Source of the DNA: Clostridia bacterium
GTDB lineage: Bacteria > Bacillota_A > Clostridia > TANB77 > CAG-508
Reading direction: 5' to 3'
Assembly (NCBI GenBank): GCA_017475185.1
Contig: JAFVGB010000006.1
Coordinates: 1-53,851 of the forward strand
DNA length: 53,851 nucleotides
The first letter of the stretch is position 1, and each line of letters opens with the position of its first letter. Shown here one piece after another: positions 16,370 through 24,016 of the stretch. Below the pieces are notes generated by a model that did no database searches, was not told the origin of the DNA, and saw nothing but the letters and a program-made list of their open reading frames with translations. Made by a program: the position numbers and the translations under genes.

Positions 16370-18907
16370 CTACCTTCTTGAAAACTTTTTCTCTATATCT
16401 GCTTTTGACATTCTAATCGCTGTTGGTTCTCCATTTGGATTATTAAAAGGATGTGGAAGTGAAAGCAATTGTTGCATCATCACATCAACTTCTTGTGCAG
16501 TTAGTGCAATGCTAGCCTTTTCAGCAGCTTTACATGCAACTGTTGCAATAAATTTTTCTTCTTTTTCTTCTCTTGCTGTTCTTGCAACTGTATTAACTTC
16601 TTCCAAAATATCAATAAATAATTGTCTTGTATCTAAATCTATGCATATGTTTGGAACACCACTTAATTTAACAGTGTTATCTCCAAATTCTTCAACATCA
16701 AAACCAGCTTTTTTAAACAAATCCATATTTTCTTTTGCAATATCCATTTCCTTTTGTGTTAAATTAATAACATCTGGTAATAACATTAATTGTGAATCCT
16801 TTTCAGCATCACTATAATAATTCTTTTTTACTTTTTCGTACAAAATTCTTTCGTTTGCTGCTTGTTGATTAACAATGTACATTTCGTTTTCATATTCAAT
16901 AACTATATATGACCCAAAAATAATTCCAATATATTTATAAACAGGCCTATTGTAAAAACTATTATTAGTGAATAAAGACATATTTTCTACTGTTCTAAAG
17001 TCCTCTTGTTTTACACTATAACCTTTTTCTTCTTCTTCAACTTTATTTCTATTTGGAATTGTAGTACCAAACATTTTAGCATACATTTCTTCAAATTTAA
17101 TATCTGGTTCTTTTGTTTCAGTATTTGTCTTGCTATCTTTTTCTAATTTTACATTTTCATTTTCTGTAACTTTATTTTCTTCTATATTTTCATTTATTGC
17201 ATTATTTTCTTGTTGTGAATTATTTTCAGTTTCTGTTTTATCCTCTTCAGCAGTATTTTGATTATCTATTTCTTCTATATTTGAATCTTTTAGACTTTCA
17301 TTTACTTCAGAATTTTCTTTTATTTCATTATTAATATTTTCTGCTTTTTCTTCTAAATTATCATTTGTTTTTACAGAATCTAATGGTTGAGTTTTTAGAT
17401 TTAACTTTTCTAAATTTTCGTCTAATTCTTTTATCAATCTTTCCAAATTACTATTTGGTTGGCTTATTTCTTTAATAGAATCCAAATTTGTATCTAATTT
17501 TTCGCTGTTTTTTAATTCGATTGCACCATCTTCCTTTACAACAATATTGTCATATTGTTGTTCTTTCACCATATCTTCATTTAAACTTTCTTTATTTTGA
17601 TATGAATTTGATGCTATAGAATGGTTAACATCAGAATTTTGTGTGTTTGAATAATTAATATTATTTAAAATATTTTCTTGTTCTTTTTGTAATTTATCTC
17701 TATAAAGCTGTTCAACCAAATTTCCTTCATTTGTTGAAAACTCATTTTTTGACCCGCTTAATATATTTTTAAAAAATCCTCCAAAGCCTTTATTTTCAGT
17801 GTTATCTATCTCTGTTTGACTTATGTTTTCATCCGTTTTTGTATTTTCAATTTCTTCTATATAGCTTTTTTGAAATAGTCCATCATCAGAAGCGCTATTA
17901 CTATTATTTTCAATATCATTTCCTTTTAACAAAGCTTCTTTTATTGCATGATAAACTAATTTAAATATTTTATTTTCTTCTTGAAAACGAACTTCTAACT
18001 TAGCTGGGTGAACATTTACATCTAATTTATGTGGATCTATTTCAAGATTTAAAATTGCAAAACCATATTTTCCTATTGGTAACATTCCTTTAAATCCTTG
18101 TTCAACTGCACTTGTAAGTGTTTTATCTTTAACAAATCTTTTATTTACAAAAAACAATTGATTAGCTCTGTTTGAACGTGCTATGCTAGGTTTTCCTATA
18201 ACACCTTTTACAGCCATATCTTCAAAATAATATTCTACATTTATAATATTTTCAGCTATGTCTTTTCCGTAAATTCCATAAATTATATCTTTAATTTCTC
18301 CATTTCCAGAAGTTTGTAATACAGTCTTACCAGAATTAACAAATTTGATAGAAATGTTAGGATTAACTAATGCAATTCTTGTAACTGCGTCTTCTATATA
18401 TCCAGATTCCGTAAAGTCTTTTTTCAAAAATTTATATCTAACAGGTGTATTATAAAAAAGATTCTCAATTGTTATTGTTGTTCCCTTTGGACATCCTGTT
18501 TCTTCTTTTAGTAAAACTTTTCCACCTTCAACAATAATTCTATGTCCAACATCACTATCTTCAGTTTTTGATACTAATTCAACCCTTGCAATTGCTGCAA
18601 TACTTGCTAATGCTTCACCCCTGAATCCCATAGATTTAACAGTTTCTAAATCATCTGCTTTTCTAATTTTACTTGTAGCATGTCTTTCAAATGCAATTTC
18701 TAAATCATCTGCAGCAATACCTTTTCCATTATCTGTTATACGAATATATGAAATTCCTCCATTTTTTATTTCTATTGAAATATTGTCTGCTCCTGCATCA
18801 ATTGAATTTTCCACAACTTCCTTTACAACTGAAGCTGGTCTTTCAATAACTTCTCCTGCTGCAATTTTATTAATTGTTAAATCATCTAATAATACTATGT
18901 TTCCCAT
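16370..18907 (-). CDS. mutL: DNA mismatch repair protein MutL with degenerate endonuclease motifs
   Basis: MutL (845 aa) couples MutS mismatch recognition to strand removal. The GHKL ATPase is intact: 'VIERPASVVKEVVENSIDAGA' at about 20-40, 'DNGKGI' near 60, 'GFRGEALASIAAI' near 95-107. A very long Asn/Glu/Lys-rich linker (about 340-640) explains the extra length over the usual 600-650. In the C-terminal domain, the endonuclease motif DQHA(X)2E(X)4E reads NQQAANERILYE (680-691), losing D and H. The late CPHGRP motif reads NPNGEP (823-828), losing C, H and R. Nuclease activity is therefore doubtful. No mutS is adjacent. Confidence 0.93.
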   Translation of the reverse strand: MGNIVLLDDLTINKIAAGEVIERPASVVKEVVENSIDAGADNISIEIKNGGISYIRITDNGKGIAADDLEIAFERHATSKIRKADDLETVKSMGFRGEALASIAAIARVELVSKTEDSDVGHRIIVEGGKVLLKEETGCPKGTTITIENLFYNTPVRYKFLKKDFTESGYIEDAVTRIALVNPNISIKFVNSGKTVLQTSGNGEIKDIIYGIYGKDIAENIINVEYYFEDMAVKGVIGKPSIARSNRANQLFFVNKRFVKDKTLTSAVEQGFKGMLPIGKYGFAILNLEIDPHKLDVNVHPAKLEVRFQEENKIFKLVYHAIKEALLKGNDIENNSNSASDDGLFQKSYIEEIENTKTDENISQTEIDNTENKGFGGFFKNILSGSKNEFSTNEGNLVEQLYRDKLQKEQENILNNINYSNTQNSDVNHSIASNSYQNKESLNEDMVKEQQYDNIVVKEDGAIELKNSEKLDTNLDSIKEISQPNSNLERLIKELDENLEKLNLKTQPLDSVKTNDNLEEKAENINNEIKENSEVNESLKDSNIEEIDNQNTAEEDKTETENNSQQENNAINENIEENKVTENENVKLEKDSKTNTETKEPDIKFEEMYAKMFGTTIPNRNKVEEEEKGYSVKQEDFRTVENMSLFTNNSFYNRPVYKYIGIIFGSYIVIEYENEMYIVNQQAANERILYEKVKKNYYSDAEKDSQLMLLPDVINLTQKEMDIAKENMDLFKKAGFDVEEFGDNTVKLSGVPNICIDLDTRQLFIDILEEVNTVARTAREEKEEKFIATVACKAAEKASIALTAQEVDVMMQQLLSLPHPFNNPNGEPTAIRMSKADIEKKFSRR

Positions 18908-18936
18908 TTAACTTCCCCCAAAAATTCTTTTGTCTA

Positions 18937-18973
18937 TTTGAAACATTTCAAGTCCGTCCCCAAATGTTTCAAA
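18937..18973. repeat. REP-like palindrome upstream of mutL
   Basis: A perfect 12-bp inverted repeat TTTGAAACATTT (18937-18948) / AAATGTTTCAAA (18962-18973) encloses a loop with CCGTCCCC (18954-18961). It is the best-preserved copy of the dispersed family. It lies in the mutL upstream region, 30 bases before the start codon. Confidence 0.75.
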
Positions 18974-19121
18974 TCTAAAAATCTACTTTTTTGAAATTAT
19001 ATCACTAATCTGCAAATTTTGTATAGACATTTTTTTAAATTTATTAACACTTTTTTTAATTTTGAATACTATATACCATACAAAAGAACAAAAATAAAGT
19101 TCTTTTTTAGGAGGTACCATT

Positions 19122-19229
19122 ATGGGAAATTGTTGTAATAATAGTGAAATCTTATGGTTCATTATTTTATTCTTACTTCTTTTCTGTTGTTGTGGAAACA
19201 GCAATAATTGTGGTTGTGGATGCAACTAA
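19122..19229 (+). CDS. Tiny Cys-rich membrane protein (35 aa)
   Basis: A 35-codon gene starting MGNCCNN, with an AGGAGG site 8 bases upstream and a TAA stop. One hydrophobic helix (residues about 9-21, Trp then Ile/Leu/Phe) is followed by CCCG and a Cys/Gly/Asn tail ending GCGCN; 8 of 35 residues are Cys. The next gene has the same plan, so the two are paralogues. Very small Cys/Gly-tailed membrane peptides (YjcZ-like) occur among sporulation proteins of Firmicutes, but I cannot assign a family. It is transcribed with the next gene up to a strong terminator. Confidence 0.7.
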   Translation: MGNCCNNSEILWFIILFLLLFCCCGNSNNCGCGCN

Positions 19230-19238
19230 AATTCAAAC

Positions 19239-19262
19239 TACTAAAAAGTTTCTTAACTTTTA
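19239..19262 (+). promoter_or_regulatory. Hairpin before the second Cys-rich gene
   Basis: CTAAAAAGTT pairs with AACTTTTAG (one bulged A) around a TCTT loop, directly upstream of the AAAGGGGGG Shine-Dalgarno sequence of the gene at 19280. No T-run follows, so it is not a plain terminator; it may stabilise or separate the two cistrons. Confidence 0.4.
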
Positions 19263-19279
19263 GAAAGGGGGGATTTTTT

Positions 19280-19399
19280 ATGCCAGAAAACAGAGGATGC
19301 GGATGTGGTTTCGGATTTGGTGATGACTGCTGCTGGATAATTATATTATTCATATTAATTATCTGCTGCTGCGGTGGTAATGGTAGAGGATGCTGCTAA
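19280..19399 (+). CDS. Tiny Cys-rich membrane protein (39 aa)
   Basis: A 39-codon gene, MPENRGCGCGFGFGDDCCW, then a hydrophobic helix (IIILFILII, about residues 20-28), then CCCGG and a C-terminal GRGCC. It has 9 Cys. The start at 19280 follows AAAGGGGGGATTTTTT. Compared with the gene at 19122 the Cys clusters, Trp at the helix edge and triple Cys are kept, but GCGC has moved from the C to the N terminus. Function unknown; metal binding, disulphide cross-linking or a spore/envelope role are possibilities. Confidence 0.7.
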   Translation: MPENRGCGCGFGFGDDCCWIIILFILIICCCGGNGRGCC

Positions 19400-19407
19400 T
19401 ATTAAAT

Positions 19408-19439
19408 AAAAGTTAAGGAATTACAATTCCTTAACTTTT
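19408..19439 (+). terminator. Terminator of the Cys-rich gene pair
   Basis: A perfect 15-bp stem AAAAGTTAAGGAATT (19408-19422) / AATTCCTTAACTTTT (19425-19439) followed by TTTTATTATTT. Confidence 0.8.
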
Positions 19440-19477
19440 ATTATTTCATAATTTATATATTAAGATTTACTCTCTTC

Positions 19478-19506
19478 TTGATTTTTGTTTGATTTTATAG
19501 TATAAT
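19478..19506 (+). promoter_or_regulatory. Promoter of the 94-aa orphan gene
   Basis: -35 TTGATT (19478-19483), spacer 17, -10 TATAAT (19501-19506). The start codon of the gene is 37 bases downstream. Confidence 0.75.
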
Positions 19507-19543
19507 ATATTTTATCAATAGAACAAAAGGGAGGATCAATATT

Positions 19544-19828
19544 ATGACAGATAAATACTTTTGCAACTGTCATGATTGCAATCGTAGCTACCGGAATATG
19601 TTAGAGCACCTTGTACAAAGCGATGCAAAACTTGGTAATTTTAAAAGTTATCTAAAAATGCATCATACAGTTTGTACAAATAAATGTGCTTACTCAAAGC
19701 TCTACACATATTTAGAAAAAAAATATCCGAATGGTTACGGATTTGAACAATTACTTGAAATCTCTCCAAAATATCGAGAATGCATCTGTTTCTATCATTG
19801 GAACAGAAATGCGATTATCGATGATTGA
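19544..19828 (+). CDS. Unknown Cys/His-rich 94-aa protein
   Basis: A soluble 94-aa protein with no recognised family. It starts MTDKYFCNCHDCNRSY, where C7, C9 and C12, then HH and CTNKC in the middle, and CICFYH near the end, suggest a zinc-binding fold. A good Shine-Dalgarno sequence (GGGAGG) and its own promoter and terminator make it a single-gene unit. Base composition is visibly richer in GC than most neighbours, as for the next gene. It may be acquired DNA; no phage or transposase genes are near. Confidence 0.65.
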   Translation: MTDKYFCNCHDCNRSYRNMLEHLVQSDAKLGNFKSYLKMHHTVCTNKCAYSKLYTYLEKKYPNGYGFEQLLEISPKYRECICFYHWNRNAIIDD

Positions 19829-19834
19829 TGTTTT

Positions 19835-19868
19835 TAGCAAGTCTTTTTGGCTTGCTATCTCTTTTTTA
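19835..19868 (+). terminator. Terminator of the 94-aa orphan gene
   Basis: Stem TAGCAAG (19835-19841) / CTTGCTA (19851-19857) followed by TCTCTTTTTT, 7 bases after the stop codon. Confidence 0.8.
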
Positions 19869-19869
19869 T

Positions 19870-19901
19870 AAAAGAAAAGAGCGGTTCAGTCTGAACCGCT
19901 C
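19870..19901 (-). terminator. Terminator of the 132-aa orphan gene
   Basis: A perfect 10-bp GC-rich stem GAGCGGTTCA (19879-19888) / TGAACCGCTC (19892-19901), followed in the minus direction by TTTTCTTTTAT. It stands back to back with the terminator of the convergent gene. Confidence 0.85.
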
Positions 19902-19911
19902 CTTCTGAGTT

Positions 19912-20310
19912 TTATGCACTTACATCTTCATTGGTTTCTTCGGCTTCTTTCTTCTCTAATTCTTCGACAATTTCATTTGCCAAATTCTTCGAATTGCAGT
20001 AACCGATTACAGGACCAGTAGGCCCATTTCCAAGCCCATAAGGACGATACTCCTCGCGGATTGTGTATTCAGTCAAATCCTTTAATACAAAAAAGAAAAC
20101 GTGTTCTTTTTCGTATTCAGACTTTACCTTGAGTCCTTTCTCTTTCGAGACACGTGCTCTCAGAATTGTGTATCCATTCGATATGGATGAATCTTCTGAG
20201 ATATCGTTTCTCACTTCGATTTCTCCGTTATACGGATGAAGCCGTACGATGTAGTCCTCTCTGCTCTTGCCGCTGTTTCCGTCTTTCTTGATGATTGTAC
20301 CGTTGTTCAT
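19912..20310 (-). CDS. Unknown 132-aa protein with GC-richer composition
   Basis: A 132-aa acidic, soluble protein with no recognised domain. It starts MNNGTIIKKDGNSGKSRED and holds a Gly/Pro turn region 'RPYGLGNGPTGPVIGYCNSKN' (about 88-108) and an acidic C terminus. Its codons (GCC, GAC, CTC, CGT, CCG) are much richer in GC than the AT-biased genes around it, which suggests recent transfer. It has its own consensus promoter with extended -10, and a GC-rich terminator, so it is a strongly expressed single-gene unit. I cannot assign a function. Confidence 0.65.
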   Translation of the reverse strand: MNNGTIIKKDGNSGKSREDYIVRLHPYNGEIEVRNDISEDSSISNGYTILRARVSKEKGLKVKSEYEKEHVFFFVLKDLTEYTIREEYRPYGLGNGPTGPVIGYCNSKNLANEIVEELEKKEAEETNEDVSA

Positions 20311-20358
20311 AGAAATTTTCCTCCATTATTTTTTTCTCTGTTTCCAGAGTTACACTTT

Positions 20359-20387
20359 ATTATACCATAATTTAACATAAAATGCAA
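20359..20387 (-). promoter_or_regulatory. Promoter of the 132-aa orphan gene
   Basis: Minus strand: -35 TTGCAT (20382-20387), spacer 17, -10 TATAAT (20359-20364) with a TGG extended -10. Confidence 0.8.
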
Positions 20388-20480
20388 GTTTTATAGCAAA
20401 ACGAAAGTAGTTTGTTATAATTTTATAACTTGATAAACCAACTTGAATATTTTATTTTTTCTTTGATTCTTATATATTTT

Positions 20481-23201
20481 CTATCTTTCTTCTTTTACTT
20501 GCAAATTGATATTCTTCTTTTCTCTTTCATCTCTTCTATATAATACATATTGACCTTTTTCTGCATCTTCAAATCTATATTCACCAGGCACTGTAAGCAA
20601 TTTAGTTGCCTTTTCAAATTGCTCAACATTTCTTTTTAATCTATTATATCCCATTCCAACATTTATTTGTTGTAATGGTTTGTCTGGATGCTGTTTATCA
20701 TATTCTTCAACAAAGGCAGAAATTCCTCTTTGAAAAGCATAAAATATTAAGTCCCTTTCTTTTCTTTGTTTTTTTTCTGATTCTGATAATTCACTCTCAT
20801 CTTTTTCATCACCATCATATATACCACCATAACCATTAGATTTATCTTCATTTTTTCTATACTTTTTATTTAATTCAAAATCATTAAATAAACCATATCC
20901 TTGTTCTTCATCTATATACATTGTGCCCTTAGCAATAATCTCACCTTTTGAATCTCTAACCACCAAATTTTGTACGTCTTTCTTTGTAATACTACTTTCA
21001 GCAATATTTTTTCCATAAAAAAGACTCGTAATAGTTCCACAACAGCTAACATATAATCCCATAACTCCATTTCTTGGATCTTTTTTACTTAGCCATTCAT
21101 ATGTAAATTGCATACTATATAAATCACTAACTATTTTTTCTGAATCTGCTAATTCTTCAGCAGTTTGTTGTTTTAGTTGTTCTATTTTTTCTAATATCGA
21201 TAATTCTCTTATAGGCTTTCCTAAAATATATTCAGGTATTTTCATTGTCTCTGCTTCTTTTCTTAATCTTACACCTTTATCAAATACATTTTGTTTTAAT
21301 CCTTTTGAAGAATACACATCAGCAATATCTTGTGTTTTCTCTGTGACCCCTACATATTTAGTTGATGAAAAAAATCTACTAAATGCCTCTTCCCATGATA
21401 TCACTTTTGGTGTTCCATCCTCCGCTAATGTAATTCTATATTCTTTTGCTTTTTCAAAACTCGCCATAACTTTAGCAAATATTCCTGGGTAATTCTGTTC
21501 CATTCTTATTAACAGTTCCAAGTTATCATTCTTTTTGCCTTGGGGTGTTATAAACTTTAAAAATTCTTGACTTGCTTTTGCTTCGAATGACAATGAATCA
21601 AACAATCCATGATATTCACCAATTTTTAATTGAGGTGTTTTTATTAATTTAGCCAACAAAGATGATGCTTTTTGACTTACTGTAGTTTCCTTTTCTTTTA
21701 GATTTTTATCTAAAATCTTTTCCTTGCTAAAACACCCTAAACATGTAGCAAACTTAAAAAAGTCCAATTGCTCCTCTTCTGGAAAATCACTTAACATTTC
21801 TTTTAAATTCGGAATATTACTATTAAAAGTTCTAAAATCTGCTTTGCTTATAAAACTTTTTGCGTTGTTTGATTCACACAAATATGATAAATAAGCCTCT
21901 GGTATATATTGGTTTGATCTGCTCTTTTTTCCATTTTTTAGTATTATAGCCTCTTTATCTTTATCATATTCAACATTATTATAATCAAATTCCACTTTTA
22001 ATTCATGATTCATCAAGTCTTTTGGTATGATAATTTCATTTATACTATTACATCCTCCAAAAGCAGTGTTTAGTACCGCAATAGTTCCATTGGAAAGTAC
22101 ATAGCTAGATACATCTTTTTTCCCTTCTGGATATCTTATTAACGTTTTTCGGGTTTCGTCTATATTTGAATAATATAAAACCCCATCTATACTAATATAT
22201 TTATTGTCCTCAGATATTTGTTTGTTTCCTTTTTTTATATTTATTTTTTCTAAGCTTGTACATTTATCAAACGCATTTCCACTAATACTTTTTACACCTT
22301 CTGGAATTTCTATTTCTGTTAAGCTCGTACAACCTTGAAATGCCTCCTCATCAATATATTCAATTCCTTCTGGGATTATTATTTTTGATAAACTTGTACA
22401 ACCTTTAAATGTTCCCTCATCAATATATTCAATTCCTTCCGGAATTTTTATTTTTGATAAACTCTTGCAATCTTCAAATACATTATTATTAATTTGTTCA
22501 ACACTCTCTGGAATTTTCACCTCTATCAAACTACTACAACCTTTAAATGTTTTCTCTTCAATACTCAATACACCTTCTGGGATTTCTATTTTCGATAAAC
22601 TACTACAGTCTTCAAAAGCTTCATATCCAATCTTTGTTACATTCCTTGGAATAGTTAAATCTGATAAATTCGTACAACCTTTAAAAGCATAGTCACCAAT
22701 ACTAGTTACAGTTTCTGGAATTTCTATCTTTGTCAGGTGATTACAGTTATTAAATGTACTATTACCAATAGCCGTTACACCTTCTGGGATTATTATTTCT
22801 TTTAAATTCTCACAACGATAAAATGCATAATTGCCAATATCGATTATGCTTTCCGGAATTTTTATCTCTGTTAAACTCGTACATCCCTGAAATTCATAAT
22901 TACCAATATGAATTACACTTTTTGGAATTACTATTTCTATTAAATTAGTACAATCATTAAATGCTCCATCGCCAATATGTTTTACTCCTTCTGGAATTGT
23001 TATTTTTGATAAGCTCTTGCATGCATTAAATGCACCAGAACCAATCCATGTTACACTTTCTGGAATTTTTATGTCTATTAAACTCTCACATCCACTAAAT
23101 GCATTATCCTCAATATAAATTATACCTTCTGGGATTACAAAACTACCGTTTTTTATATCTGAATCATTAACTCTCGATAAAACATTACCTACAATTTCCA
23201 A
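20481..23201 (-). CDS. BspA-like leucine-rich-repeat protein with unknown C-terminal domain
   Basis: A protein of about 906 aa. Residues about 28-330 hold 13 tandem 23-residue BspA/LRR_5 repeats (pattern xFxxCxSLxxIxIPExVxxIGxxA), with one more near 385. The C-terminal half (about 430-906) is an unrecognised, probably catalytic or binding region. It contains 'GVMGLYVSCCGTITSLFYG', 'VVRDSKGEIIAKGTMYID' and 'VGMGYNRLKR', somewhat like an acyltransferase fold (weak). There is no signal peptide, unlike typical surface BspA proteins. The likely start is a TTG at 23201, 8 bases after GGAGG; an earlier in-frame TTG lies inside that Shine-Dalgarno sequence. It follows the 132-aa coiled-coil gene. Confidence 0.8.
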   Translation of the reverse strand: MEIVGNVLSRVNDSDIKNGSFVIPEGIIYIEDNAFSGCESLIDIKIPESVTWIGSGAFNACKSLSKITIPEGVKHIGDGAFNDCTNLIEIVIPKSVIHIGNYEFQGCTSLTEIKIPESIIDIGNYAFYRCENLKEIIIPEGVTAIGNSTFNNCNHLTKIEIPETVTSIGDYAFKGCTNLSDLTIPRNVTKIGYEAFEDCSSLSKIEIPEGVLSIEEKTFKGCSSLIEVKIPESVEQINNNVFEDCKSLSKIKIPEGIEYIDEGTFKGCTSLSKIIIPEGIEYIDEEAFQGCTSLTEIEIPEGVKSISGNAFDKCTSLEKINIKKGNKQISEDNKYISIDGVLYYSNIDETRKTLIRYPEGKKDVSSYVLSNGTIAVLNTAFGGCNSINEIIIPKDLMNHELKVEFDYNNVEYDKDKEAIILKNGKKSRSNQYIPEAYLSYLCESNNAKSFISKADFRTFNSNIPNLKEMLSDFPEEEQLDFFKFATCLGCFSKEKILDKNLKEKETTVSQKASSLLAKLIKTPQLKIGEYHGLFDSLSFEAKASQEFLKFITPQGKKNDNLELLIRMEQNYPGIFAKVMASFEKAKEYRITLAEDGTPKVISWEEAFSRFFSSTKYVGVTEKTQDIADVYSSKGLKQNVFDKGVRLRKEAETMKIPEYILGKPIRELSILEKIEQLKQQTAEELADSEKIVSDLYSMQFTYEWLSKKDPRNGVMGLYVSCCGTITSLFYGKNIAESSITKKDVQNLVVRDSKGEIIAKGTMYIDEEQGYGLFNDFELNKKYRKNEDKSNGYGGIYDGDEKDESELSESEKKQRKERDLIFYAFQRGISAFVEEYDKQHPDKPLQQINVGMGYNRLKRNVEQFEKATKLLTVPGEYRFEDAEKGQYVLYRRDEREKKNINLQVKEER

Positions 23202-23219
23202 TATTAAAACCTCCAATTA

Positions 23220-23618
23220 TTAGAAAATTTCAAATAATTTCTTTATCTTTTTTTTGACTTTCTGCCAAAAGCTTTCTTGATATTCTACCATCATATTTTC
23301 ATTGGAATATTTAGAGTCATCTGCATTATTTTTTTCTTTTGATTTAAAAACAATATTATAATCAAATTTTTCCTCTTTAATTTCTTGTTTCATTTCCTCT
23401 AAATTTTTAATTTCGTTTAATTGTCTTTTTATTTCTATAATTTCATCATGATTTTTTTGAAATTCGTTCAGTAATTTATATAATTTTTCGTTATTTTCAT
23501 CATTTTGTATATTTTTATATTCTTCTAATTTATTGCATAACATTTTATATTCTCTTGACTTTAAATCTAGTTTCATTGTTAAACCCAAAAGTTTTGTTTG
23601 AGCTAAATTTAATACCAT
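23220..23618 (-). CDS. Unknown coiled-coil protein with C-terminal amphipathic helix
   Basis: A 132-aa protein: a Lys/Glu/Asn-rich coiled coil (about residues 20-85), a short linker, then a C-terminal basic amphipathic helix 'FWQKVKKKIKKLFEIF' that could lie on a membrane. GGGGGATAGCTAAA precedes the ATG. It ends only about 18 bases before the leucine-rich-repeat gene, so the two form an operon and may act together. A similarly built small gene (36772-37161) accompanies another large unknown protein. Confidence 0.65.
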   Translation of the reverse strand: MVLNLAQTKLLGLTMKLDLKSREYKMLCNKLEEYKNIQNDENNEKLYKLLNEFQKNHDEIIEIKRQLNEIKNLEEMKQEIKEEKFDYNIVFKSKEKNNADDSKYSNENMMVEYQESFWQKVKKKIKKLFEIF

Positions 23619-23692
23619 TTTAGCTATCCCCCTTTTTCTTTTGTATTAACTTTATTTTTCGTTCTTTTTTAATTATATTATCATAACACATT

Positions 23693-23723
23693 AAAAAAAA
23701 CAACTCTCATTTTTTGAAAGTTG
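23693..23723 (-). terminator. Terminator of the tRNA transcript
   Basis: Minus strand: CAACTTTC-AAAAAAT-GAGAGTTG (one mismatch) followed by eight T. It lies 11 bases after tRNA-Gln. Confidence 0.85.
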
Positions 23724-23733
23724 CTTTTTACTT

Positions 23734-23808
23734 TGGTTGGGCTGGCTAGATTCGAACTAGCGCATGTCAGAGTCAAAGTCTGATGCCTTACCGCTTGGCT
23801 ACAGCCCA
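23734..23808 (-). tRNA. tRNA-Gln (anticodon TTG)
   Basis: A full cloverleaf reads on the minus strand: acceptor TGGGCTG/CAGCCCA, D-arm GCCAAGCGGTAAGGC, anticodon stem TCAGA/TCTGA with loop CTTTGAC (anticodon TTG), T-arm GCTAG-TTCGAAT-CTAGC and an encoded CCA. It is co-transcribed with tRNA-His upstream. The gatAB genes in this window suggest Gln-tRNA may be made by amidation of Glu-tRNA(Gln). Confidence 0.95.
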
Positions 23809-23827
23809 ATATATTAAATTATAAAGC

Positions 23828-23905
23828 TGGGGTGGAAGATGGGTCTCGAACCCACGACCTCTGGGACCACAATCCAGCGCTCTAACCAACTGAGCTACAT
23901 CCACC
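23828..23905 (-). tRNA. tRNA-His (anticodon GTG)
   Basis: Minus strand: the diagnostic extra 5' G (G-1) opposite C73, anticodon loop TTGTGGT (GTG), T-arm GTGGG-TTCGAGA-CCCAT and an encoded CCA. Two stems carry a mismatch: T6:T67 in the acceptor and A31:C39 in the anticodon stem. It is first in a two-tRNA transcript with a consensus promoter. Confidence 0.92.
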
Positions 23906-23934
23906 ATATGTACATCACTCAGAATGCATTTATA

Positions 23935-23963
23935 ATTTTAACCTATCTTTCATAATTTGTCAA
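23935..23963 (-). promoter_or_regulatory. Promoter of the tRNA-His/tRNA-Gln unit
   Basis: Minus strand: -35 TTGACA (23958-23963), spacer 17, -10 TAAAAT (23935-23940), about 30 bases before tRNA-His. Confidence 0.85.
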
Positions 23964-24016
23964 TACTTAAAATTAATTTTTTTATTATAAATGCATTCAA
24001 GTGATTATATCTTTAT

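Noticed and set aside
18900..24000. Prophage or integrative element
   Set aside because: No integrase, recombinase, capsid, or attachment-site repeats are seen; tRNA genes are present but no direct repeat of their 3' ends was noticed.
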